Assembly (NCBI GenBank): GCA_035518875.1
Contig: DATIXD010000250.1
Span: 1-5,865 of the forward strand
Length of the DNA stretch: 5,865 nt
Reading direction: 5' to 3'
DNA from: DATIXD01 sp035518875
Lineage (GTDB): Bacteria; Pseudomonadota; Gammaproteobacteria; Methylococcales; Methylococcaceae
Shown one piece after another: positions 1 to 5,865 of this stretch. Position 1 is the first letter of the stretch, and each line of letters starts with the position of its first letter. The notes beneath the pieces were generated by a model. It searched no databases, had not been told where the DNA came from, and saw nothing but the letters and a program-made list of their open reading frames with translations. A program made the translations under genes and the position numbers.

Positions 1-2800
1 CTTCACCCAGATGCACCCGCAGCACCCGTCTTCCCCGCTCGCCAAGAACCTCCAAGTCGCCACGGGCCTGGGCCGCCTTGACCACACCGAAGGTATAGTT
101 GTGCCCGGGTACCGGCAGGTCGAACGCATCGTCGCAGGTGATCAGGAGGAATACCCCACTGTCCGGACCCCCTTTGTACGCCTGCCCGGTGGAGTGCAGA
201 TAACGCGGGCCATAGCCGAGGCAGGTCGCCACCCGCTTGGCGTCGCGAACCCGGCGGCGCAGGTCCTGCAAAATCGCGTGGTGGGACGGATTCATCGCCA
301 CGTAGGCCAAGAGGCCGAAATAGTCGCCCGCCATCAAGCGGCCCAAGTGCGCCTTCAGGTGAGTCTCGAGGCTCCGCATGGCAGCCGCGGCTTCGGCCAG
401 GTCCGCCGCGTTTTTCTCGTCGGCGAACAGCCTTATGCCTTGTGCTTCGAGAATGGGGACCTCGGGCGGAAGCGATCGGGTCTTTTCATATTCGCTCGTC
501 AAGCGCCGCGCAGCGAGCTTGCTCGCCTCGACATCCGGCTGGTTGAAGGGGTTGATGCCCAACAGCGAGCCGGCGACCGCCGTCGCGATTTCCCAGCGCA
601 AAAATTCTTCCCCCAGTTCGCAGGGGTCCGCAATCGAAATCCTCACCACCGGCTGTCCTGCTTCTTCCAGCGCCACAACAGCCGCTTCTTGCGCAGGATC
701 TGGGTCTGAGTCCAAACGCAGGTAAACGAACAGCCGGTCTTGGCCGTAAACCTCCGGAGGCCCCAAGGGCTCCTGATCCACGGGAATCAGGCCCTTGCCG
801 TCCTTGCCCGTGGACTCGGCGAGCAACTGCTCCAGCCAGGCGCCGAAACCCTGGATGGACGGCGAGGCGATGAAGGTAACCTTGTTCTGGCCCCGATTGG
901 CCGCGACGCCGAGGATCGTTCCCAGCACCACCCCCGGATTGTCCTTGGGAGGTACGCAAGCTCCACAGCCGTGCACCATCTCCTCGGCCTTTTCCAGAAA
1001 TTTGGCCACATCCACACCCATGATGGCCGCCGGTACCATGCCGAAGTTCGACAGCGCCGAGTAGCGGCCGCCGATGCTCGGCACGCCGCAGAAGATGCGG
1101 CGAAAACCCTGGTGTTCCGCCATTTGGTGCAGCTTGGTGCCGGGATCGGTGATGGCGATGAAACGGTGCGGGGCTTCCGCGGCACCGATTTCGGCGTTGA
1201 CGCGATCGAAGAAATAGTCCTTGAAGATATTGGGTTCCAGCGTGCCCCCCGACTTGCTGGACACGATGAAAAGGGTTTTCGGCAGATCGATAGCCTGCTC
1301 GAGCGCCCTGATCTGCGCCGGGTCGGTGGAGTCGAGCACGTGGAGTTCGGGAAAGCCCGCCGTCTTGCCGAAAGTCCTCCGCATGACATCCGGGCACAGG
1401 CTGGATCCGCCCATGCCGAGCACCACGGCATGGGTGAAACCGGCGGCTTTGACCTCGTCGGCGAGGGCCCCGAAGCGGCCGAGGTCGCAGCGCTGATCCT
1501 CGGTGAGGCCGAGCCAGCCGAGCCAACCGCCCTCGTCACTGCCGGTCCAGAGCGAGGCATCGCGCGCCCATAACCGCCGCACCTTGCCGTTCACGCGCCA
1601 ATCCTCCAGCGACGCCTCCAACGCTGCGGCCAGGTCCGGTGGAAGGCGATAGCTCTGGCGGTTGATCCTCGGCCCGAGCAGCGCCTGACGCTTGCCCTCC
1701 ACGGCGCCGAGCAGCTTGTCGAAGGCGTCGGCGAACAGCCTCACCCCGTCTTCCAACAGCTGGCCCGTGATGTTCTCCAGGGAGGTGCCGACCCGTTCCA
1801 GGCCTTCCAGGGTGTCGTGGGCGTCTTCCAAGTCCTCCTCCAGGCTTGCCCGGGGACGGCCATGATCGCGGAAAGCCTCCAGCGTCGGGGCCGGGACCGT
1901 ATTGACGGTATCTGGGCCGATGAGTTCCTCGACGTACAGCACGTCGGAGTAACTGGGGTTTTTCGTGCCGGTACTCGCCCACAGCAGCCGTTGCGTCTGC
2001 GCTCCTTGGGCGGCGAGCGCCTGCCAGCGCGGGCTGCCATAGAGCTTCCGGTAGCGCTGGTAAGCCATGCGGGCGTTGGCGATCGCCACCTTCCCCACAA
2101 GGCTTTGCAGTCGTGCCCGCTCGGCGCGGTCTGTCTCCGTTCGCAGCCGCGCCTCAAGCTGGGTGTCGACGGCGGTGTCGATGCGGCTGACGAAAAAGCT
2201 GGCGACGCTGGCGATGCCGCCGGGATCACCACCTTGAGCCAGAATGGTTTCGAGTCCCGAGAGATAGGCGTCGGCGACCTTCTCGTACACCGCGGTATCG
2301 AACAGCAGGGTGACGTTGACGTTGATGCCTTCGCCGATCAACTGCCGGATCGCGGGGATCCCGGCCGCCGTCGCCGGCACCTTGATCATCACGTTGGGGC
2401 GTCCAACCGCCCGCCACAGCCGCCTCGCCTCTTGCACGGTGCCTTCAGTGTCCCGGGCGAGATAGGGCGAGACCTCGAGGGAGACGTAACCGTCGCGCCG
2501 TCGGGTGTCCTGGTAAACGGTTGCCAGGACATCGGCCGCCATCTGGATATCCTCGATGGCCAGATGCTCGTAGAGGCTTTTGGCGTCCCTGTCTCCCTGT
2601 TGCTCCAGCCCCTTGAGCGCTTCCTCGTAGTCGCCGCTGCCGGCGATGGCTTTCTCAAAAATCGCCGGGTTGGAGGTCACCCCGCGCAACCCGTCCTCTT
2701 CCACCAAGCGCTGGAGTTCACCGTTCGTGATCAGCCAACGGCGGATATAGTCGAGCCAGATCGACTGATCATAGCCCTGTAACGCGCGCACAGCATTCAT
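1..2800 (-). CDS. tal-pgi: Bifunctional transaldolase / glucose-6-phosphate isomerase fusion (3' end cut by window)
   Basis: A cytosolic fusion enzyme. The transaldolase half moves a dihydroxyacetone unit between sugar phosphates; the isomerase half interconverts fructose 6-phosphate and glucose 6-phosphate. I read one uninterrupted frame of 933 codons from the ATG at 2800-2798 to the window edge. The transaldolase domain spans about residues 1-370: the early GVTSNP motif (40-45), NVMIKVPAT with the expected Schiff-base lysine K140, and LWASTGTKNP (273-282). The isomerase domain follows from about 385: sugar-phosphate-binding GMGGSS (462-467), SSKSGGT (514-520), GGRYS (577-581), ESTGK with the likely catalytic glutamate E662, NPFNQPDVEASK ending at K761, and a late LHSTGQAYKGGP around H869. 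Known fusions are about 950 residues, so only a short tail should be missing. The start is supported by GGAGG at 2810-2806, five bases ahead. It lies 41 bp after transketolase and is probably co-transcribed with it. Confidence 0.95.
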   Translation of the reverse strand, partial: MNAVRALQGYDQSIWLDYIRRWLITNGELQRLVEEDGLRGVTSNPAIFEKAIAGSGDYEEALKGLEQQGDRDAKSLYEHLAIEDIQMAADVLATVYQDTRRRDGYVSLEVSPYLARDTEGTVQEARRLWRAVGRPNVMIKVPATAAGIPAIRQLIGEGINVNVTLLFDTAVYEKVADAYLSGLETILAQGGDPGGIASVASFFVSRIDTAVDTQLEARLRTETDRAERARLQSLVGKVAIANARMAYQRYRKLYGSPRWQALAAQGAQTQRLLWASTGTKNPSYSDVLYVEELIGPDTVNTVPAPTLEAFRDHGRPRASLEEDLEDAHDTLEGLERVGTSLENITGQLLEDGVRLFADAFDKLLGAVEGKRQALLGPRINRQSYRLPPDLAAALEASLEDWRVNGKVRRLWARDASLWTGSDEGGWLGWLGLTEDQRCDLGRFGALADEVKAAGFTHAVVLGMGGSSLCPDVMRRTFGKTAGFPELHVLDSTDPAQIRALEQAIDLPKTLFIVSSKSGGTLEPNIFKDYFFDRVNAEIGAAEAPHRFIAITDPGTKLHQMAEHQGFRRIFCGVPSIGGRYSALSNFGMVPAAIMGVDVAKFLEKAEEMVHGCGACVPPKDNPGVVLGTILGVAANRGQNKVTFIASPSIQGFGAWLEQLLAESTGKDGKGLIPVDQEPLGPPEVYGQDRLFVYLRLDSDPDPAQEAAVVALEEAGQPVVRISIADPCELGEEFLRWEIATAVAGSLLGINPFNQPDVEASKLAARRLTSEYEKTRSLPPEVPILEAQGIRLFADEKNAADLAEAAAAMRSLETHLKAHLGRLMAGDYFGLLAYVAMNPSHHAILQDLRRRVRDAKRVATCLGYGPRYLHSTGQAYKGGPDSGVFLLITCDDAFDLPVPGHNYTFGVVKAAQARGDLEVLGERGRRVLRVHLGE

Positions 2801-2841
2801 GTAAACCTCCCGGCATGTGCCAAGTCTTGGTAAACACGACT
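2801..2841 (-). promoter_or_regulatory. tkt / tal-pgi intercistronic spacer with ribosome binding site
   Basis: A 41-bp spacer between the transketolase stop codon and the fusion-gene start. On the minus strand it ends in GGGAGG followed by TTTAC and ATG, a strong ribosome binding site. No hairpin plus T-run is present, which supports one transcript for both genes. Two small adjacent palindromes are visible: GGCA-TG-TGCC at 2812-2821 and CCAAG-T-CTTGG at 2820-2830. GTAAAC occurs at both ends (2801-2806 and 2830-2835). The palindrome centres are too short to form RNA loops as written, so any role would be as DNA sites; chance is also possible. Confidence 0.6.
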
Positions 2842-4920
2842 TTAGATCGTTCCCGTCCGCACCAGCGCGAGCTGCTGCCTGGCAGCGCTCACCACCTGCT
2901 GCGGCACGAAGCCGAATTTCTTCTGCAACTCCTTGAGGGGCGCGGAAGCCCCGAAGGTGTGCATGCCGATGATGTGGCCTGTGGTGCCGGTATAGCGTTC
3001 CCAACCGAAGGTGGCCGCTTCCTCGACGGCCACGCGGGCCCGAACCTTGGGTGGCAACACGCGATCGCGGTATTGTCGATCTTGCTCTTCGAACAACTCC
3101 CAGGAAGGAATACTGACCACGCGGGCCTTGATCCCCTCCTGGGCCAACTGTTCGAAAGCCTCAATGCAGACGGCTACTTCGCTGCCGCTTGCGATCAGGA
3201 TGACGTCCGGTTCCCCGTCCTCGACATCGGCCAATACGTAGGCTCCGCGCGCCACGCCGGTCGCCGGCGCGTAACGGGAGCGATCCAGCGTCGGCACTGG
3301 CTGGCGACTGAGGACCAGTGCGGCGGGTTGATGATGGAATTGCAGGATGACCCGCCAAGCCTCCGCGACTTCGTTGGCATCGGCCGGGCGAAAAATGACC
3401 AACCCCGGAATGGCGCGCAGTGAAGGGAGCTGTTCGACCGGCTGATGGGTAGGGCCGTCTTCACCGACGCTGATGGAATCGTGGGTGAAAATGTAGGTGA
3501 CGGGAAGTTCCATCAGCGCGCTCAAGCGCAGCGCCGGCCTTGCATAGTCGCTAAAAATGAGAAAGGTGGAGCCATAAGGCCGCAGCTTGGCCAGCGCCAA
3601 GCCATTCAGAATGGCGCCCATGGCATGCTCGCGGATGCCGAAATGGAAATTGCGGCCCGCGCGATTCTCCGCGGTGAAATCCCCCGCCTCCTCGAAGGTG
3701 AGCCGGGTCTTCGTGGAAGGGGCGAGATCGGCAGAGCCGCCGATCAACCAGGGAACCTTCTGAGCGATGGCGTTGAGCACCCGACCCGAGGCGTCGCGTC
3801 CCGCCAGACCCTTCGGATCCGCAGGAAAGGTGGGCAGGCCTTTTTCCCAACCGTCGGGAAGCTGACGGCGCTGCATCAGGTCAAGCTGATCGCCGAGCTC
3901 CGGAGACCGGCTGCGGTACGACGCCAATTTCTCCGCCCAGGCCGCACGCAGCTCTCGGCCCCGCCGGCCGATGCCGTTCTGGAAATGCTCGATCACCCCC
4001 TCCGGCACCAGGAACTGGGCGTCTTCCGGCCAGCCGTAACTGCGCTTGGTCAGCCTGACTTCCTCCTCACCCAGCGGTTCCCCATGGGCGGCGCTCGTGT
4101 CCTGCTTGTTCGGCGCTCCGTAGGCGATGTGGCTGTCGATGATGATCAGGGTGGGACGGTCGACGGTCTTCTTGAACGTCTGAAACGCCCGGGAGAGCAT
4201 TTCCAGATCGTTGGCATCGCCCACGCGGGTCACGTTCCAGCCGTAGCCGATGAACCGTGTGGCCACGTCCTCGCTGAACGCCCAATCGGTATGGCCCTCG
4301 ATGGTGATCTTGTTGTTGTCGTAGATCCAGCACAGGTTACTCAGTCTCAGGTGACCCGCCAGAGAGGCGGCCTCCCCGGAAACCCCTTCCATCATGCAGC
4401 CGTCTCCGCACAGGGCATAGACATCGTAATCGAACAGATCGAAACCCGGCCGGTTAAAATAGCTCCCGAGCCAGCCCCCGGCGATAGCGACGCCCACGCT
4501 GGTCGCTACCCCTTGTCCGAGTGGCCCGGTGGTGGTTTCGATGCCCGAGGTCCAGCGGTATTCCGGATGGCCGGGGCATTTACTATCGAGTTGGCGGAAG
4601 CGTTTGATGTCGTCCAGGGTCACCGAAAGTCGGCCGAGCACTTCGTATCGGGGATCGACCGCCCGCACGCCGGTCAGGTACAACATGGCGTACAGCAGCA
4701 TGGACGCGTGGCCGGCGGATAGGATAAATCGGTCCCGGTTCGGCCAGATGGGGTCGGCCGGATCGAAGCGCAACACATCCTGCCACAGGCAGTAGACTAC
4801 AGGTGCCATGGCCATCGGCGTTCCCGGGTGGCCGGATCTGGCCTGCTGCACCGCATCCATGCATAGGGTGCGGATGGTATTGATGGAGAGTAACTCGATC
4901 CGATCTGGAACAGGTGTCAT
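2842..4920 (-). CDS. tkt: Transketolase
   Basis: Thiamine-diphosphate enzyme that moves two-carbon ketol units between sugar phosphates in the non-oxidative pentose phosphate pathway (also the Calvin or ribulose monophosphate cycle where present); cytosolic, normally a dimer. The 692 residues cover the family's usual length. The N-terminal cofactor domain has SGHPG with H31, SAGHAS with H71, GHPE with H118, and the metal/diphosphate motif GDGCMMEG starting at G172 and ending in DNNKITIEG near N203. H279 lies in AAHGEPLG. The pyrimidine domain has GGSADLAPS (394-402), IREHAMG with the expected catalytic glutamate E431, THDSI with H480, and GPTHQP with H492; SRQ has R539. A C-terminal domain fills about 555-692. 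All residues expected for catalysis are present. The ATG at 4920-4918 has GGAGG five bases ahead. The promoter must lie in the intergenic DNA upstream; I could not find a convincing one. Confidence 0.97.
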   Translation of the reverse strand: MTPVPDRIELLSINTIRTLCMDAVQQARSGHPGTPMAMAPVVYCLWQDVLRFDPADPIWPNRDRFILSAGHASMLLYAMLYLTGVRAVDPRYEVLGRLSVTLDDIKRFRQLDSKCPGHPEYRWTSGIETTTGPLGQGVATSVGVAIAGGWLGSYFNRPGFDLFDYDVYALCGDGCMMEGVSGEAASLAGHLRLSNLCWIYDNNKITIEGHTDWAFSEDVATRFIGYGWNVTRVGDANDLEMLSRAFQTFKKTVDRPTLIIIDSHIAYGAPNKQDTSAAHGEPLGEEEVRLTKRSYGWPEDAQFLVPEGVIEHFQNGIGRRGRELRAAWAEKLASYRSRSPELGDQLDLMQRRQLPDGWEKGLPTFPADPKGLAGRDASGRVLNAIAQKVPWLIGGSADLAPSTKTRLTFEEAGDFTAENRAGRNFHFGIREHAMGAILNGLALAKLRPYGSTFLIFSDYARPALRLSALMELPVTYIFTHDSISVGEDGPTHQPVEQLPSLRAIPGLVIFRPADANEVAEAWRVILQFHHQPAALVLSRQPVPTLDRSRYAPATGVARGAYVLADVEDGEPDVILIASGSEVAVCIEAFEQLAQEGIKARVVSIPSWELFEEQDRQYRDRVLPPKVRARVAVEEAATFGWERYTGTTGHIIGMHTFGASAPLKELQKKFGFVPQQVVSAARQQLALVRTGTI

Positions 4921-4925
4921 GCACG

Positions 4926-4954
4926 CCTCCCTTCCTCAAGCTCTCTGAGGAGAG
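4926..4954 (-). promoter_or_regulatory. tkt ribosome binding site with adjoining alternative hairpins
   Basis: On the minus strand the transketolase leader has GGAGG (4930-4926) five bases before ATG. Just upstream, TCCTCA (4951-4946) pairs with TGAGGA (4938-4933), a 6-bp stem with a 7-base loop whose 3' arm abuts the ribosome binding site. A competing stem uses GAGAG/CTCTC (4954-4950 and 4945-4941, loop of four). The two cannot form together. The ribosome binding site is certain from position; control by the hairpins is only inferred, and both stems are short. Confidence 0.45.
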
Positions 4955-5055
4955 TATTCGCCGGTAGGTACACGCCAGAATCTGATTGCGCCTCGTTCCT
5001 TGGCCGGTAAAGTCAGTGACTGATCGCACCTGAAGAAGTTCCGCTGAGACCGTAA

Positions 5056-5292
5056 CCGTATGGCGTAACACGAGGGGCTGACGAGACGCGTTCGCCAAAT
5101 ACAAGCGCGCAAGGAACAATTCCGGCTTCGTACGGATACCGCTGGGCTGGTTACACAACTACCTATCAGGCAGAACTTCAGCCAGGACCGCTGTGTGCCG
5201 GTCAGTTTCCGACCGGGCGTTTGATTCCTGACCGCGTGGTCCAGGGCTTCTATGTAAGCTTCGAGAAAGGGCAGTGGGACGGTGAAAAATAG
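5056..5292 (+). other. Open stretch of 78 codons without a start codon; possible gene remnant
   Basis: Between a TAA at 5053-5055 and a TAG at 5290-5292 one plus-strand frame stays open for 78 codons. It contains no ATG; the only candidate starts (TTG at 5221, GTG at 5236) have no ribosome binding site. The end of the translation, PDRVVQGFYVSFEKGQWDGE, has a protein-like composition, but I do not recognise a family. It may be the 3' part of a decayed gene, or chance in moderately GC-rich DNA. Not proposed as a functional gene. Confidence 0.2.
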
Positions 5293-5303
5293 CGGCGACT
5301 CCT

Positions 5304-5409
5304 CTTGACGCGACGCTCCATTCTCGCCGATCTCGTCAAGCGGGAAAAACTTGAAGATCGAGTATCATTAAGCGCGTCAAAGGGAGCGTCAACCGATGCT
5401 GTCGGCGAG
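5304..5409. repeat. Cluster of overlapping inverted repeats with four CGTCAA hexamers
   Basis: Within about 106 bp several perfect short inverted repeats interleave. TTGACGCG (5305-5312) matches CGCGTCAA (5373-5380); GACGCTCC (5312-5319) matches GGAGCGTC (5383-5390); CTCGCCGA (5323-5330) matches TCGGCGAG (5402-5409); CTTGACG (5304-5310) matches CGTCAAG (5334-5340). Inside lies a local hairpin: CGATCT and TCAAG (5328-5333, 5336-5340, two-base bulge between) against CTTGAAGATCG (5350-5360), with a 9-base A-rich loop. The hexamer CGTCAA appears once inverted (5305-5310) and three times direct (5335, 5375, 5387). The cluster ends about 95 bp ahead of ytcA. It may be a multi-site operator or a structured transcript; the sequence alone does not tell. 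Confidence 0.55.
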
Positions 5410-5448
5410 TATGTAAGGAATTTTACGGGTTAGCCTGTGGCGCTCTGT

Positions 5449-5476
5449 TTGATCCGGACCGTGAGGATTTTACGAT
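5449..5476 (+). promoter_or_regulatory. Candidate sigma-70 promoter for ytcA
   Basis: TTGATC (5449-5454) and TACGAT (5471-5476) are separated by 16 bp and each match four of six bases of the sigma-70 consensus hexamers. Transcription would start near 5483, leaving a leader of about 20 bases that contains the ytcA ribosome binding site. The position is suitable but the match is only moderate. The second ATTTTACG copy overlaps the proposed -10 element. Confidence 0.3.
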
Positions 5477-5495
5477 AGGCGCCTAAATTGTCGAC

Positions 5496-5500
5496 GGAGG
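5496..5500 (+). promoter_or_regulatory. ytcA ribosome binding site; start-codon choice
   Basis: GGAGG lies only two bases before the ATG at 5503, closer than usual. The following codon, TTG at 5506, would be five bases away and is an alternative start giving a protein one residue shorter. A TTG at 5488 lies in frame upstream of the GGAGG and is therefore unlikely to be the start. Confidence 0.6.
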
Positions 5501-5502
5501 AA

Positions 5503-5799
5503 ATGTTGTCCGACACAACGAGCCAAAGACTACTAGAACTCACTGGACGCACGCTTTGCGGCGGTGTGTTCATGCTAACCGGCATTGTGGGGTGCAGTTC
5601 GGCACCATCACAGAACATTCTCGGGTCCTACTTTCCATCCTGGATGATTTGTGTGCTGGCGGGATTAGGAGCGACGATTATCGTCCGCCAGTTTCTGGTC
5701 GTGACGGGTATCGATAAAACCTTGCCTGCTCCCCTCGTCGTTTACCTGGCACTTACGGTCGCGTTCGCCTTCGCAACTTGGCTCGTATGGCTGGACTAA
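5503..5799 (+). CDS. ytcA: YtcA-like small membrane lipoprotein
   Basis: A 98-residue protein from the ATG at 5503. The N-terminus looks like a lipoprotein signal: charged residues to R16, a hydrophobic stretch, then the lipobox IVGC with C31 as the expected lipidated cysteine. The mature part begins SSAPSQNILGSYFP, which resembles the YtcA family, and carries two hydrophobic spans at about 46-67 and 75-97. Length and order match that family. In Escherichia coli ytcA precedes mdtNOP, a multidrug/aromatic efflux set; the exact role of YtcA is unknown. Here too another gene starts at once, overlapping by 13 bases, which suggests an efflux operon reading out of the window. The family call rests on remembered sequence pattern and context. 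A start at TTG 5506 is also possible. Confidence 0.75.
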   Translation: MLSDTTSQRLLELTGRTLCGGVFMLTGIVGCSSAPSQNILGSYFPSWMICVLAGLGATIIVRQFLVVTGIDKTLPAPLVVYLALTVAFAFATWLVWLD

Positions 5800-5865
5800 G
5801 CACCAAAACCGCGACGATGCTGCAGCCTGTCCGCGCCTGGCTGGGGCGCCTGATCGCATCCGCTT
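5787..5865 (+). CDS. Start of a downstream gene, possibly an efflux component (cut by window)
   Basis: An open frame begins with ATG at 5787, 13 bases inside the end of ytcA, and runs 26 codons to the window edge without a stop. A second in-frame ATG at 5817 gives a non-overlapping start. Neither has a clear ribosome binding site, so translational coupling to ytcA is plausible. The visible peptide is short and basic and reads MLQPVRAWLGRLIASA from the second ATG. That could be the cytoplasmic lead-in to a membrane protein. Because YtcA genes normally precede a HlyD-type adaptor or a FUSC-type inner-membrane pump subunit, one of these is expected, but the sequence shown cannot choose between them. 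Confidence 0.4.
   Translation, partial: MAGLSTKTATMLQPVRAWLGRLIASA

Larger units (their letters stand above)
4921..5502. other. Divergent intergenic region between tkt and ytcA
   Basis: Roughly 0.58 kb with no gene I can support. It should hold the promoters of both divergent transcription units. From left to right: the transketolase leader; an 11-bp palindrome AGTCA-G-TGACT (5011-5021); a start-less open stretch on the plus strand (5056-5292); a 6-bp inverted repeat CCGGTC/GACCGG with a 7-base loop (5198-5203 and 5211-5216); the repeat cluster at 5304-5409; two copies of ATTTTACG (5420-5427 and 5467-5474); and a candidate ytcA promoter. All three plus-strand frames and the minus strand were read for conserved protein sequence and nothing was recognised. 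By eye it is less GC-rich than the two enzyme genes. Confidence 0.7.

Noticed and set aside
486..1526. 346-codon minus-strand frame inside the isomerase half of the fusion
   Set aside because: It is out of frame with the conserved isomerase motifs, and its arginine/glycine-rich translation is typical of a shifted frame of GC-rich coding DNA.
740..2782. Plus-strand open frames (740-1573 and 1817-2782) opposite tal-pgi
   Set aside because: The minus strand carries an uninterrupted frame with correct transaldolase and isomerase motifs throughout; the plus-strand translations match nothing known.
1..2800. Possible frameshift between the transaldolase and isomerase halves
   Set aside because: Codon phase was followed from 2800 through about 2383, 1980, 1560, 1255, 1066, 817, 520 and 196 to the window edge; all diagnostic motifs are in the same frame.
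3445..4722. Long plus-strand open frame (425 codons) antisense to transketolase
   Set aside because: It lies wholly opposite a complete, motif-rich transketolase gene; GC-rich third codon positions commonly keep opposite frames open, and the translation shows no recognisable domain.
4583..5158. 191-codon minus-strand frame entering the transketolase gene from upstream
   Set aside because: Most of it overlaps the start of transketolase in another frame; the part outside is not recognisable as a protein and has no clear ribosome binding site.
5198..5216. CCGGTC/GACCGG hairpin considered as a terminator
   Set aside because: The following bases do not form a T-run on either strand, and no gene ends next to it.
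5328..5360. Bulged hairpin considered as a transcription terminator
   Set aside because: No T-run follows it on either strand, and no gene ends next to it.

Overview
The window carries a two-gene carbohydrate operon on the minus strand and the start of a separate plus-strand envelope/efflux operon. About 0.58 kb of non-coding DNA lies between their divergent starts. High GC, Gram-negative-type lipoprotein and efflux context, and the fused transaldolase/phosphoglucose isomerase point to a proteobacterium. The same transketolase plus fused Tal-Pgi pair is known from several autotrophs, methylotrophs and rhizobia-like bacteria, so I do not name a genus.

Layout. (1) Positions 1-2800, minus strand: a bifunctional transaldolase/glucose-6-phosphate isomerase. 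933 codons are visible without interruption and the reading frame is still open at the window edge, so only a short C-terminal tail should be missing. (2) Positions 2842-4920, minus strand: a complete 692-residue transketolase, 41 bp upstream of the fusion gene, in the same direction and with a near-identical ribosome binding site. (3) Positions 4921-5502: intergenic DNA with a small hairpin next to the transketolase ribosome binding site, a 78-codon open stretch with no start codon, and a dense set of inverted repeats containing four CGTCAA hexamers. (4) Positions 5503-5799, plus strand: a small YtcA-type lipoprotein with two membrane segments. (5) From 5787, plus strand: the first 26 codons of a further gene overlapping ytcA, probably an efflux component.

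How the genes work together. Transketolase and transaldolase are the two enzymes of the non-oxidative pentose phosphate pathway that rearrange carbon skeletons. The isomerase half of the fusion connects their product fructose 6-phosphate with glucose 6-phosphate, the entry point of the oxidative branch. Three successive activities are therefore supplied by two polypeptides. The same module would serve pentose phosphate cycling, or regeneration of C1 acceptors in a methylotroph; nothing in the window decides between these. The ytcA side is unrelated in function: family members typically lie directly ahead of HlyD-type adaptor and FUSC-type inner-membrane genes of aromatic/drug efflux pumps.

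I see no RNA gene, CRISPR array, insertion sequence or convincing terminator. No clearly new system is visible. The least explained element is the repeat cluster at 5304-5409.
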